From: Prorocentrum cordatum
Lineage: Eukaryota; Sar; Dinophyceae; Prorocentrales; Prorocentraceae
Reading direction: 5' to 3'
DNA length: 64,000 nucleotides
NCBI GenBank assembly: GCA_963575745.1
Contig: CAUYUJ010014345.1
Location: 174,501-238,500 of the forward strand
The notes beneath the pieces were generated by a model. That model was not told the origin of the DNA. It did not search any database and saw only the letters and a list, made by a program, of their open reading frames with translations. The translations under genes were made by a program, and so were the position numbers. Shown piece after piece: positions 33,726 to 45,178 of this stretch (its first letter is position 1; each line of letters starts with the position of its first letter).

Positions 33726-34219
33726 ATGACAGCAGACCGCACGCACCTTCGCAGCATTGCGCCGCCGGAGGGGGCCAGCGGATTTTCTACAGGCGTCGTT
33801 GACTCCAACCTCTAGCCTCCAAGCCTAACCCAAGCATGGGTGCGCGAATCGGTTGGTCACTGCTGCAAGAGAGAAGGGGAGTGGAGGAGGGTGTTTGGGT
33901 GAAAGGAAACAGGGAAGGAGGGGGAGTGGCAGGAGAGAGCGGGGTGGGGAAAGGGAAGCGAGTGGAGGAAGCAATGAAGCCAGCTGCGTTCCCAGTCTGC
34001 ACCCCTCGTCTTATGGGGTGGCAGAATCTGCCCGCTCCAGGCGGCGCCTAGTGTAAGCAGCAACGTAGTCGTGGCACCCCCAGGCTCCCCAGCTTGCAGT
34101 CTACCCTTCGCCCTCTCCCCCCTCCTGTCCCGCCCCCCTCCTCCCTCACCTCCTCCTCAGCATCCTCCTCCTCTTCCCCTACTTATCCTGAATCACACGC
34201 GCCTAACTGCGCTGGGCGA
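33726..34219. other. No gene supported
   Basis: 33870-34000 is G/A-rich, and 34100-34185 is C/T-rich just downstream of the methyltransferase gene. Confidence 0.5.
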
Positions 34220-35455
34220 TCACTTGCATGAGACGAGGCTCAAGTAGATGCCGCGCAGCACCCTCTCGACGATAGACTGGCACATTGCGTCACCGATCAA
34301 GGAACCCATCTGCCTTGGCGAAAGGATCTCGCCCCACGCGGCGAACATGTTCTCATCGACGCCTTGGAGGCGCATCATGTCTGTGATGGTCAATGTGCGG
34401 AACTGCTGGCTAGAGAAGTAGGCCTGGTCCTGGCACAGCGTCACCGTGAGACATGGGCGCACCTCCTTCATGATCGTTGGTTTTGTGCCTCCCATGTCGA
34501 AGATCGCGTCAATATCCTGTGGCAGGGCCCCGTCGTCGCATGTCTTAGCTAGGCACTTAATCACGTTCGTCTTCTTCGTCGCACTGAGCTGCTCCAAGTC
34601 GGCCCACGTGCCGGTGTGCTCCTCGAGGATCTGGGACAGCGCCGCGGTGTCGATCGGCGTGGGCCACTGGCACTGCCTCCGCATCTCGGTCTGCAAAATG
34701 CCGGCCACGTAGGCTCGCGGGCGATGTTGTGGAAGGCCGCCCTCGACGTCTGGCTTGAGAATTTTCCAGTACACGGCGTAGGCGGCCTTCCCGGTGGTCG
34801 AGTCCTTGAGCGCCCGGAGTGCGCCAATAACGAGGTCGAACACGCTGACGAATTTCGTCGCTAGGCCAGGTGCGCTTTCCAGCAAGAAACTCTTCGGGCG
34901 CGCCTTGTCGATGTAGTCGACTATGTATTCCACTATGCCCCCTCTTCCTCTTTTGTCAGACAGCCCTTCTCCGTTCCCTGCCGCAATCGACCAAGGCTGG
35001 CACGGGGAACCAGCGACGTACAAATCCAAGTTGTTGGGGGCAGCCCTCGTGGCGACGTCGTTGCACAGGTGCAGTGGCCGGCAGAAACGGTGGATGAATT
35101 TGCGCGCCGCCTTGCAAGAGTCGCTCGCGAAGACGTGGATCAGGCCGACGCTCAGTGCTGCCAATGACGCTGCGTGCTCGGTGCACCAACCGCTGCAATC
35201 GCCTCCGATGCGGACGGGGGCGTTCCCCCTTGCAGTCTCGTTGAAGATAGTCACATCTTCGAGCGGCGCCTCTGGGGCTGGCTCAATCCGCAAGGATGGA
35301 AGAGCATGCCCAGCCAGTCGTTTCGAAAGCTTCTTGAGGGTCTTCTTACTCGAAACCTTCTTGGCCTTGGGCGCCATCCACGAGAAAGCGTGGTCGCAGG
35401 GGTTCGGGGGGCTCCACTGAAAATCTTGAAAGGAAACTTGCGATAAAGATGCCAT
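34220..35455 (-). CDS. C5 cytosine DNA methyltransferase, single long exon
   Basis: A 411-codon ORF from an ATG at 35455 to a TGA at 34220; a second ATG at 35377 begins a lysine-rich segment (MAPKAKKVSSKKTLKKL) that could be a nuclear signal. Counting from the far 5' open codon (35506), motif I is degenerate (IGGDCSGWCTEHAA, 100-113). Motif IV AGSPCQPWS (165-173) holds the catalytic Cys. Motif VI is LLESAPGL (208-215), with ESA for the usual ENV. Motif VIII is QHRPR (260-264). The target-side and C-terminal motifs are RPCLTVT (350-356), LTITDMMRLQGV (372-383) and QMGSLIGDAMCQ (399-410). Expected reaction: methyl transfer from SAM to cytosine C5. No bromo, CXXC or RING region is visible, so it is a catalytic-domain-only form. 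The lack of introns over 1.2 kb fits a retroposed copy or an element-borne gene; no reverse transcriptase lies beside it. Confidence 0.88.
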   Translation of the reverse strand: MASLSQVSFQDFQWSPPNPCDHAFSWMAPKAKKVSSKKTLKKLSKRLAGHALPSLRIEPAPEAPLEDVTIFNETARGNAPVRIGGDCSGWCTEHAASLAALSVGLIHVFASDSCKAARKFIHRFCRPLHLCNDVATRAAPNNLDLYVAGSPCQPWSIAAGNGEGLSDKRGRGGIVEYIVDYIDKARPKSFLLESAPGLATKFVSVFDLVIGALRALKDSTTGKAAYAVYWKILKPDVEGGLPQHRPRAYVAGILQTEMRRQCQWPTPIDTAALSQILEEHTGTWADLEQLSATKKTNVIKCLAKTCDDGALPQDIDAIFDMGGTKPTIMKEVRPCLTVTLCQDQAYFSSQQFRTLTITDMMRLQGVDENMFAAWGEILSPRQMGSLIGDAMCQSIVERVLRGIYLSLVSCK

Positions 35456-36314
35456 GAGGCGCAGGCGAACAAGCTGCCAGTGCAGCCCAGCGCAACGGTA
35501 GCACAATATACAAATATCACCAATGCTGACACGTCACCGCGCCGTCACAGCGGTGCCCCCGACCCCACAGGACCTCGTTTTTTGGAGGGGGTAGGGGGTA
35601 CTCCAGATTTCGCAATAAAGGGAGGGGGGTCTCATTTCGGGGGGGGGGTCTCTTCCAGGCTATCTTGGAGGGCCTGGGGGGTCTGGGGACGATGTTTTGG
35701 AGGGTTCTCCCACGGGGGAGGTCTGAAATGGCTTGTCTTGGAGGGTCCAGACCCCCTCCCTTTTATTACGATATCTGGAGTAGGGATTCGAACATATCGA
35801 GAGCATAGCAACAATCGATGATGAGCTTCCTGCCCCCTTCCATTAAGACGATAACAATCACGTGGAGGGCCAATAGGAGATACATATTTTGCTCAAGCCC
35901 TGCCGTGGAAACTTTCGCTACGACGACGCAAGACATGCCTATGCTATGCATGCAATGCGTATAGCAAATGTATTCCACGTCAGTTTTTTGCAAGAAAAAA
36001 TGCAACGCCGTGTGCGCAATGCGTTGATGGACAACGCGCGCAACGCAATGCTATCTGCAACATGCAACGCAATGCAACGCAACGCGTGCAGCAACGCTGT
36101 CCAGACAACGCAATGCAAAGCTACCCAATGCCACGATTGCAACGCAATGCAGTTTGTGCAATCTGCCCCCATGGGCCAAGCGAACCTGACAACGCACCCC
36201 TCTTGATGGATGTGGGATTCTCCTGCCGATGCCACGCGCTGACTCAATGTCTCCATTCTGACTCTCTGGGTAGCGCTGACGCGCACTAGTCTGGACCGCA
36301 GGCCCCTCAGGCTC
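35456..36314. other. Upstream spacer with G-rich words and CAACGCAATG repeats
   Basis: 35545-35760 repeats TTTTGGAGGG, TCTTGGAGGG and GGGGGGTCT words. 36000-36160 is a CAACGCAATGCAACGC-type decamer repeat. No gene or promoter motif was recognised. Confidence 0.6.
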
Positions 36315-36690
36315 TCAACCACCCGACCCCGCCGACATCGCGGCGAGCTTTGCCTTGAAGGCGGCCAGCGCGTCTCCGGAGGTCGCCCCTGCGGCTGGTC
36401 CGGAGCCTGCTGCGCTGCTGCTGCCTCCGCTCGCTGCGGCGGCGCTGGCCCCCCCGGCCCCCCCGCCGCCGGTCTGGCCCCCGTCGGTCTCTGGCGGCTT
36501 GGGCTCTCCCTTGGCATTGGCATTGACCTTGGGCTTCGAGGGGTTTGGCGGCGGGTTCTTGGGGGGCGCCGGCTTCTTGTTCTTGAGCAGGAGGGCCAAG
36601 CGCGGGTCGTAACTCTCCTGCGGATGAGGCCCGTGGACAACCAGTTGGATATAGAAACGAATCCTCCCGCCCGCCTCGCCTGCCTCCTCA
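36315..36690 (-). CDS. Probable terminal exon of an uncharacterised protein
   Basis: The minus frame ends in TGA at 36315-36317 and is open back to about 36690. It reads, in order, RFYIQLVVHGPHPQ, SYDPRLALLLKNKK, a Pro/Lys-rich segment, a Gly/Ala/Ser linker, and a helical tail (DALAAFKAKLAAMSAGSGG). The first part has globular composition; the linker is low-complexity. A splice acceptor is likely near a GGCAGGCG word about 36680. No ATG is well placed, so upstream exons are expected. No function is assigned. Confidence 0.4.
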
Positions 36691-37005
36691 TCATGTTCCC
36701 TCTCCCCCTGCCCCTGCTGCTGTTGCTGCTTTCGTTGCTTCTCCTTGTCGCCCTCCTCCTCCAGGGCCGGGGCGCGCGGCTAGATACCACCCGCCCCTCG
36801 CCCCAAAGTTTGGGGCTCGCGACGGCCCCAGGTCAAAGATGGCCCCAGGGCCCTTGGGGCGCCCATGAATGGGCAGAGGCCCCAAAGTGCCCCGAGAAAC
36901 CCCTTCGGAGCACCGTCGAGGAGCGGGGGGGAGGGAGGAGGGAGAGGGAGGGACAGGGAGGACGAAAAATGAAGGGGAAGAGGAGGAGTGCACTATATGT
37001 TGCGC
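36691..37005. other. Spacer, no gene seen
   Basis: GC-rich, with GCCCCAAAG words and a GGAGGGAG stretch at 36925-36975. Confidence 0.4.
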
Positions 37006-37471
37006 CTGTTAGATATTAGTTCTTTATACGAACCAGGGTTTATATGTTGAGCGCTCTGTGTGTATAGTATACATTACACACAAAGCTTTCATAGCATTTG
37101 AATAATACAATACATTCTTTTATGCAATCATATATACACAGTTGTTATGGGACATGTATTACTATACATGCCGCCCCTTGTTCCCAGATGTTGAACGCTT
37201 GCATTCGGCTTTGACGAGTGACCCACTCCCAACGTTAGATATCACATGGTTTAGTAGATCATTATAACCGAATGTAAAGCATCATAAGAGGCTTTACAAT
37301 TACCGTCCGATTGCATCTTTAGTAACCGCCTACAGTTTAACGTGCATATATTATAAGTGTCATAATTTTCCTTGCAATGGTCGTATTCACAAGAATATAT
37401 TCAACATTCGTTACACATCTTATAAACACATGCAACACAAGTTCAGTATATGCTAGTTAGTAGCACATATG

Positions 37472-37502
<31 letters not shown>

Positions 37503-38510
37503 GTATATATACATATATACAGATTGTGCACCATGCTACCAACTACATATGTTCTACGTATATGTGTAGTTACAGCAACTTTCTACATTATAGTATTCAA
37601 CGGTTCATACGACATTTCCGCATACTAAAATATAAATATATGTCGTGCGAGAGACGGGCACGGCGGAACAACCTATTATTGGCATCCGCATTTTGGATGT
37701 ACCGGCCTATCCGCGGCTCTAAGTGTGTTGTTGGTTGGATGTCGATATCTCCCCTCGCAGCCTGCGGGCTGTCATGCGCCTCATGGCGGACAACAGATTT
37801 GGATACCAATGTGTGTATTATAAACCTACTTGCAATTATATGCACGTGTTATGCACATGCCCCACAGTGCACTCTTATAGTAAGCATCTAACCAGTAGCT
37901 TACAAACATACCAACAATGCAATGCACGATCATGTACGATCAATACCAACAATGCAATGCACTATCAAATATGTATTTCAAGATGGTATATTTATACATA
38001 GGTACGACATATTATACAACATGTAGAACCGTACATTATGTGTACTGAATATGTGCATTGCATGTCATTCATACACATGACATGCAGCGAGCACATCACA
38101 GCTATGGCCATTTGCCATTATAGTGGTCAGTATTAGTTGTGCATGGTATTGTAACGTAGCAGTTGCTAACGAGTTGTATATTTGAACGTGCACTTGCCCT
38201 AATACTGTACGGCTCTCTCTATACATACATAGACGCACGTGTAGTTGATGCTGCATTTTCGCATGTTTTGAGCACATGTGTTCTGTGATCGCCTTTATAC
38301 ATATGCAGAACATAGCGTCTGGATACATTTGCATGCACCCACTGCGTTGCATTATCGCTAGACACACATATTTGCAACGCTCTTAGAGTGATTAGTCCTT
38401 TATCATACCTGCCAGCGCTCAGAGAAGTATATATATATATAATGACTGGCGTAGTTTCTGATGAAATATACATAAGCTGCTTCGTTTACGTATGATATAC
38501 AGTCAACCCG
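37006..38510. other. AT-rich island 1, no gene
   Basis: About 1.5 kb of distinctly AT-rich DNA with TATACATATG words, a TATATATGTATATATACATA run at 37465-37520 and many short CATGTA/TACATG words. No frame is convincing. The boundary with GC-rich DNA at 38510-38530 is abrupt. Confidence 0.7.
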
Positions 38511-38529
38511 CGGAGTAAGGATGAGCAAC

Positions 38530-39110
38530 TTGTCCTGGGCCACCATTGCATCCTTGCCCCTTCGGCCCATTCCTGGCAACTTTCGCTGGCCAGCCCCTTA
38601 GGGTGCCCGTGGGGCGGGCTGCGTCCTTCGGCTGCGCGGCGCGACGCCCCTGGGGGCCGAGTGCAACCGATGCGCGATGGGCAGGGCCTCGGGCCCTGCG
38701 CTCCCGCCCGTTCAGCAGGGGGGGGGGGGGCGTGGCCCTAAGGATGCGCGACGCGCAGGGTACTTGTGCCCATCCTTGGACACGTTTTCCTTGCGCTTCC
38801 ACTCATGTTTGGGCACGGCCCTGGGGATGCGCGATGGGCGGGGCGCCATTGGCCATTTTCTCGCCCCGTCTTTGCCGTCTTTGCATTCGCGGGGGGTGCG
38901 CGGCCCCAAGGGTCCGCGACGCGCGGGGTACTTGTGCTCAGTTGGGCACGTCTTCCTTGCCCCTCCACCGACGGTTGGGCGCGGCCACGAGCGGACGTTG
39001 GATGGGCGGGGCGCCCTTGGCCATCCTTTGGGCGGGGCACCCTCGGGAGGACGGCGCCGCGAGGGCGCCCCTTTGGCGTCGCGCGCGCGGTCGCGCGCGG
39101 CGAGCATCGC
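38530..39110 (+). repeat. 168-bp GC-rich tandem repeat, about 3 copies
   Basis: GACGCGCAGGGTACTTGTGC (38750) and its GCGGGG variant (38918) are 168 bp apart. GATGGGCGGGGCGCC recurs at 38834 and 39001. Confidence 0.85.
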
Positions 39111-42100
39111 GCCGCCCACAGTGAGAGAGTCGCCATGTTGGCCTGGGAACCAACGCGAACCCTCAGCGGCGACCGATTGGAGCTTGAAAGGGGCATTTTT
39201 AAGGACGCGCCAATTGAATGGAGCAACGTGCGACGCGCGCGCGCGGTGAGTCTTACTTGCATTGTCCACGATGGGGGAAGTCGCCATGTTGGCCTGTGAG
39301 TGATGAACCCTCGGCGGTCACCGGTCGCATGTTGATCAACTCGGGCCGCGCGCAACGCGCGCGCACGCGGCCGCGCGCGGCATGTTTTACACTGCCCGCG
39401 CCGGGAAAGTTTCCACGCTGGCCTCGGAACGGAAGAAGTTGCCCCTTCGCGGTCAATTATTTGATTTCGAAATTAGCATTGCTTTCGTACATGTTGATGA
39501 GATTCAGCAGCGCGCGACGCGCGTTCGCGCGCGCGGCCGCTCGCGGTGAGTCTTTCAGTGTTCACAATGGAAAAGTCGCCATGTTGGCCTGGACATCAGA
39601 GTGAACCCATAGCGGTGACCGGCGGATGTTGAGCCAGTGGATCAGCACATACGTTTCTCACATGTTCACCGGTGAGAGTGTACATAGGTTTCTCACATGT
39701 TGAGCCAGCGGATCAGCGCGCGACGCGCGTGCGCACACGCGCGCGCGGGCCTCGCGCGGTGAGCCTTGCGTTGCCCGCGCTGGGAAAGTCGCCATGTCGG
39801 CTTGGAAACTAAAGTGGGCTTTAGGCGGTGACCGATTGGATTTCGAATATTACATTGGTTTCGTGCATGCTGATTACATGGGGGAACGTGCGACGCGCGT
39901 GCGCGCGCTGTCGCGCTCGGCGAGCCTTGTGGCGTCCACAATAGGAAAGTCGCCATGTTGGCTTGGGAACTGAAGTGGGCCCTTAGCGGGGGCCGATTGC
40001 ATTTCGGATGTATTTTTTTTCTGAGCTGCGCGTGCACGCGCGCGCGCGGCCGCTCGCGGTGAGTATTGTAGTATACAAAAATCGCAATGTTGGCCTGGGA
40101 ACTAAAGTGAACCCTTAGCGGTGACCGATTGGATTTCGAAGATTAACATGGATGTCGGACATGTTGATCCAATGGGGCAGCGTGCGCCGCGTGTGCGTCC
40201 GCGTGCGCGCGTGCTGCCGCGCCTGGTGAGTCTTATATTGTCCACGCTGGGACATGTCTGAATGTTGGCTTGGAAACGGAGGTGCGCTCTCAGCGGTGAC
40301 CGACTGGATTTCGACATTCCAATTGTGTTGTGTCCATCTGTGTTGATCAAGTAGAGCTGCGTGCGACGCGAGTGCGCGCGCGGCCGCTCGTTGTGAGCGT
40401 TGCATTGCCCGCGGCACAAGATCGCCATGTTAGCTTGGGAATAAAATGAACCCTTAGCGGTGGCGGATTGGATTTCCAAGTGAACATGGATGTCGTACAT
40501 GTTGGGTAAATGTAGCACCGTGCGACGCGCGCGTGCGGCCGCGCGCGGTGGGTCTTGCGCTGTCCACAATGGGAAAGTGACCCCGTTGGCCTGGAAACCA
40601 AAGTGCGCCCTTAGCGATGGCCGATTGGATGTCGAAGTTAACATGGTTCCCGCGCATGTTTACGAATTGGGCCAGCGTGCAACGCGCGCGCGCGGCCGCT
40701 CGCGGCGAGGCGTGCATTGCCCACAGTGCAGAAGTCGCCATGTTGGCCTGGGACTAAAGTGAACCCGTAGCGGTGGCCGATTGGATTTCGGGGTTAGCAT
40801 GGGTTTTCGGACTTGCTGAGCAGTTAAGCGCGCGGCGCGCGTGCGCGCGCGCGGGGCCGCGCGAGGTGAGTATCGCATTGTCCACAGCGGGAAGATTGCG
40901 ACGTTCGCTTGGAAACCGAGCTGCACCCTTAGCGGTGACCGATTGGGTTTCGAACGTCAGCTTTGCATTCGTATATGTTGGTCAAAAGAAGCAGCGCGCG
41001 ACGCGCGCATGCGCGCGCGTGCTACCGCGCAGCCTTGCGAACCTTGCGCCGTCCACACTGGGAAATCGAAATGTTGTCATGCAAACGAAAGTCAGCCTTC
41101 AGTGGTGACCGATGGGATTTCGAAGTTAATCTTTCCCTCTTACCGGTTGATGAATTAGGGCAGCGCGCGCGGCCGCTCGTGGTGAGGCTTGTGTTGCCCG
41201 CAGATATAACATCGCCATGTTGGCCTGGGAACTAAAGTGAACACTTAGCGGTGACCGTTTGGATTTTGGAGTTGACATGGGTTGTCGTACACAGTGATCA
41301 AGCTGATCAGCGCGGCCGCGCGTGGTGGGTCTTGCGTTGTCCACAATGGGAAAGTGACCATATTGGCCTGGGAACCAAAGTGCGCCCTTAGCGGTGGCCG
41401 ATTGGATGTCGACGTTAACATGGTTCCCGCACACGTTTATGAATTTGGCCAGCGTGCAAAACTCGCACGCGCGCGGCCGCTCGAGGCGAGGCGTGCATTG
41501 CCCACAATACAGAAGTCGCCATGTTGGCCTGGGAACTAAAGTGAACCCTTAGCGGTGGCCGATTGGATTTCGGAGTTAACATGGGTTTTCGGACTTGATG
41601 ATCAATTAAGCGCGCGGCGCGCGTGCGCGCGCGGGGCAGCGCGAGGTGAGCATGGCATTGCCCACGACGGGAAGATCGCCATGTTCGCTTGGAAAACAAA
41701 CTGCCCCTTAGCGTTGACCGGTTGGGTTTCGAACGTCAGCTTTGTATTCGTATATGTTGGTCAAAAGAAGCAGCGCGCGACGCGCGCATGCGCGCGCGTG
41801 CTGTCGCGCCTTGCGAGCCTTGCGTTGCCCACACTGGGAAATCGAAATGTTGTGATGCAAACGAAAGTCAGCCTTCAGTGGTGACCGATGGGATTTCGAA
41901 GTTCACATGGTGCTTCTTACATGTTGATGAATTGGGACAGCGCGCGCGCGCGCGGCCGCTCGTGGTGGGGCTTGTATTGCCCACAACTATAAAGTCGCCA
42001 TGTTGGCCTGGGAACTAAAGTGAACACTTAGCGGTGACCGATTGGATTTCGGAGTTAACATGGGTTGTCGTACACATTGATCAAGTTGATCAGCGCGCGC

Positions 42101-42265
42101 GCGTGCGCGCGCGCGGCCGCGCGTGGCGCGCGTTGCATTAAATTGGTCACAGTGGGAATGTCGCAATGTTGACCTGGGCACTCAAGTGAACCCTTAGCTG
42201 TGACCGATTGGATATTTGAGCTTGGCATTGTGTTTCCTACATGTTGATCAACTAGGGCAGCGCGC
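39111..42265 (+). repeat. 150-175-bp satellite, about 19 units
   Basis: Each unit carries AAAGTCGCCATGTTGGCCTGG, then CTTAGCGGTGACCGATTGGA, then CATGTTGAT, a CG-only palindromic stretch (GCGCGCGACGCGCGTGCGCG) and GGCCGCTCG. CCATGTTGGCCTGG-like words are spaced 130-210 bp apart from 39132 to 42163. All units have the same orientation. ORFs seen here are artefacts. Confidence 0.93.
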
Positions 42266-42279
42266 GACGCGCGCACAGC

Positions 42280-42690
42280 GTGGCGCGCTTGGGGGCTCCA
42301 CCAGAAGATGCGGGCCATGCAGGGCGCCCTTGCGCATCCTTGCCACCGCGCTGTGCGCGGCGCGGCGCAGCTGGGGGCGCCGCCTAAAGCACGCGGGCCA
42401 GGCAGGGAACCCTCGTCGCATCCTTGTCGCCGCAGTCTGTAGCGCGTCGCGCACCTTGGGCGCGCCGCTAAGGGCGCGGGCCAGGCAGGCCGCCCTTGCG
42501 CATCCTTGCCGCCGCAATGTGCGCAGCGTCGCACATATAAAGAGCAACGCGTGGGTGTGCGGGCAAGACATGGCGCCCTGGCGCATCCTTGTTACCGAGG
42601 TAGGCACCGCCCGCGCATGCCCTTGAGGGTACGCGCCGCGCCCGCAGGGACGCGCGACCTTCAACGGCGCGCTTGCACCCTTGCGGTGTC
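42280..42690 (+). repeat. About 82-bp GC-rich tandem repeat, 4 copies
   Basis: GCGCATCCTTG-type words at about 42332, 42418, 42499 and 42581, each after GGGCCAGGCAGG-like sequence. Confidence 0.85.
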
Positions 42691-42834
42691 TTTGCTTGTG
42701 CTCCAGGCGGCAGTTCGGCAAGGATGGGGGTGCGTTATGGTGCCCTTGCGACCGTCGGTATTCGGTTGCGTTCCGTTCGACAAACGCCATGACCCTTGCG
42801 CCCTTTTATTGTGCATCCTCATTCTGCGGGTTGA

Positions 42835-43640
42835 TTGAACATTGTTATTATATAGATAACGGCCCACTTGTAAATCGATGGGTACTAATATTACTACACA
42901 TGCTTACAGCTAGTATATATTTCATTAATCGTGTGGGTATGTTCACACGTGTTCAACAGTACACATAACCATAGTAATGAGACATTGCGCATGCAGTTCT
43001 GTAGGCTATACAACGCAACACTAAACACCTGCGCGACATTATTATATTGCACGCTTCCTATGTAGTATATAAAACATGCGTAACATGCATTATATTGTTC
43101 TAGTTATAGCATTGTAGCAGCTGTTATACACCACTACATATTCACATGTGTAGCCACGATGTACTCATAATGTGCCGCACGCATTAACCTACGACGCCAT
43201 ACTCTAATACAAGCTATACCACACGATCTACAAATGCCTACTACTTATATATGTGCCAATACAGATGCTTACGAATGCACACTTTATAGTGTACGTATAA
43301 GCATTATACACACACTTAGTAGCCTCCTAACTATTCAATGTATAAGTGCCATTACTAAGCTTTCATATACTGATATAGCTATTGCTTCTAGAATTCGGTA
43401 TACATTATGATACGATTATCTTTAGAGTCGTAGCTATGCCAACGCAATGTTATAAGACATGGTGTAACTGTACCCTGCACAAAATACAACGACTTGGTCT
43501 GGTTACCAGTATTTAGCAGTATGCCATAACGCATCTTGGCCAACGCACGCTATACATTATCTATATCATGATATATGGTACGTATCAAGTGACGCATGCT
43601 GCGTAGTTTACAATACACAATCTCAAGATGGAGTGTCATT
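42835..43640. other. AT-rich island 2, no gene
   Basis: Same word usage as 37006-38510 (ATTATAT, TATACA, ACATGC, CACATGTG), without a convincing frame. It bounds the GC-rich satellite block on its right side. Confidence 0.7.
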
Positions 43641-43986
43641 GATGCTTCGAAAGTGCTTCCAAAAGGCCAGCGAGAAGCCTCCCAAACTATCCCAGCGAAC
43701 ATCCAATAGGCAGCACACCCAAAACCCAGGCACGGTGGCGGGGTGGTCCGAAAGCTACTAAAGATCCCCCATACCCCCCCATCCTCCTCATACGCCTTTC
43801 CTGGGGGTAACACGACTGCCCCCCCGCCCTCCCGACTTTCTTTTATGTTCTATCACTTCGTATTTCTCTTACACCTGGAGGCGCGATATCGGGCCCGTCG
43901 GCGAATCCCAAATGGGGTCAACTTTCGGGGCAACTGAACCGAAGGCGGACCCACCGGCGGGCCCAAAATGGGTTCAGCTCTTGTGG

Positions 43987-44021
<35 letters not shown>

Positions 44022-44510
44022 CCTCTCTCTCTATATTTGTCTCATCTCTCGATCCGTCTCGCCTTTAACTCTCTCTCTCTCTCTCTCTCCCTTTTTCTCT
44101 TTCCAGCGAATCTTGAGGACCCCCTCCTAGCGCGCCAGGCGGCAATGAGGTGGCAACTGCCACTAGCGTGGCGAACCCTCAGGACGCCCACCCAGCGCAC
44201 GAGGCGGCAACAAGGCGGCATCCAAGGGGCAACGGGCGGCAACGTGGCGAACCCTCGGGACGCCCACTCAGCGCACGAGGCGACAACAAGGCGTCAACCA
44301 AGGGGCAACGGGCAGCAACGTGGCGAAGCCTTGGGACGCCCACCCAACGAGAGGGGGAAAGAGAGAGAGAGAGAGAGAGCGAGAGCGGTGGATTTATTCC
44401 CTACCTAGGCTCTGCCTAGAAGGGTTCTTACCCTCTTGGCTTAAAGGGCCGGACAGTGTAAATCGCCCTGGGCAGTTCCCCCAGGATCCGCCCCGCGGTT
44501 CCCCCAGTTA
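43641..44510 (+). repeat. (CT)n tracts, 76-bp tandem repeat, (GA)n tract
   Basis: CT runs at 43985-44030 and 44070-44100. GTGGCGAACCCTC-like words at 44168, 44244 and 44320 give a 76-bp period. A GA run lies at 44356-44385. Nothing coding is supported from 43641 to 43980 or from 44386 to 44510. Confidence 0.85.
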
Positions 44511-44514
44511 CGTC

Positions 44515-45172
44515 CCCTTAGCTTAGCGTTGTTTATCTCATCTTAGCTTAGCTTCGTTCATATTAGCTTAGCTTAGCTTCATCTTAGCTCAGGTTTATGT
44601 TAGCTTAGCTTACCTTCATCTTAGCTTCGCTGAGTTTTAGCATAGCAGAGGACATCATAGCATAGCATAGCGTAGCATAGCATAGCGCAGCACAGCATAT
44701 CATAGCATAGCCCAGCATAGCATCGCATGGCGCAACATAGCATAGCATAACGCAGCTCAGCACAGCACAGCACAGCATACCACAGCGCAGCATAGCATAG
44801 CATAGCATAGCAGCATAACAAAGGCAAACCAACAGCAGCGACAGCAAAGCAAAGCACAAGCATTAGCATAACATAGCATAGTATAGCCAATCATAGCATA
44901 ACATAGCATATCATAGCGCAGCAACGTAACACATACCATAGCAGAGCATTGCATAGCAGAGCATACCGCGGCTTAGCATATCATATCATAACATATAATA
45001 GCTTATCATAGCACATCGCAGCATGACATATCATAGCTTAGCTTAGCATAGCATATCATATCATAGCATATCATAGCATAACACAGCGCAGCATAGCATA
45101 GCATGGCATAGCATAGCATAGCGCAGCATCGCATGGCATAGCATAGCATAGCAGAGCAGAGCAACTGATGCT
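44515..45172 (+). repeat. Pentamer satellite TTAGC then CATAG
   Basis: TTAGC-type pentamers at 44519-44640 grade into CATAG pentamers (AGCATAGCAT) to 45160, with point variants. It ends 7-20 bases from the stop codon of the minus-strand gene. Confidence 0.93.
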
Positions 45173-45178
45173 GCTGTC

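Noticed and set aside
37006-38510. Insertion of organellar (mitochondrial) DNA
   Set aside because: AT-rich, but I could find no cox1, cox3, cob or rRNA-like segment; the words are low-complexity TATACATA types.
38540-42630. Numerous 60-190-codon ORFs on both strands in the GC-rich satellites
   Set aside because: They repeat with the satellite period, and frames drift because unit length is not a multiple of three.
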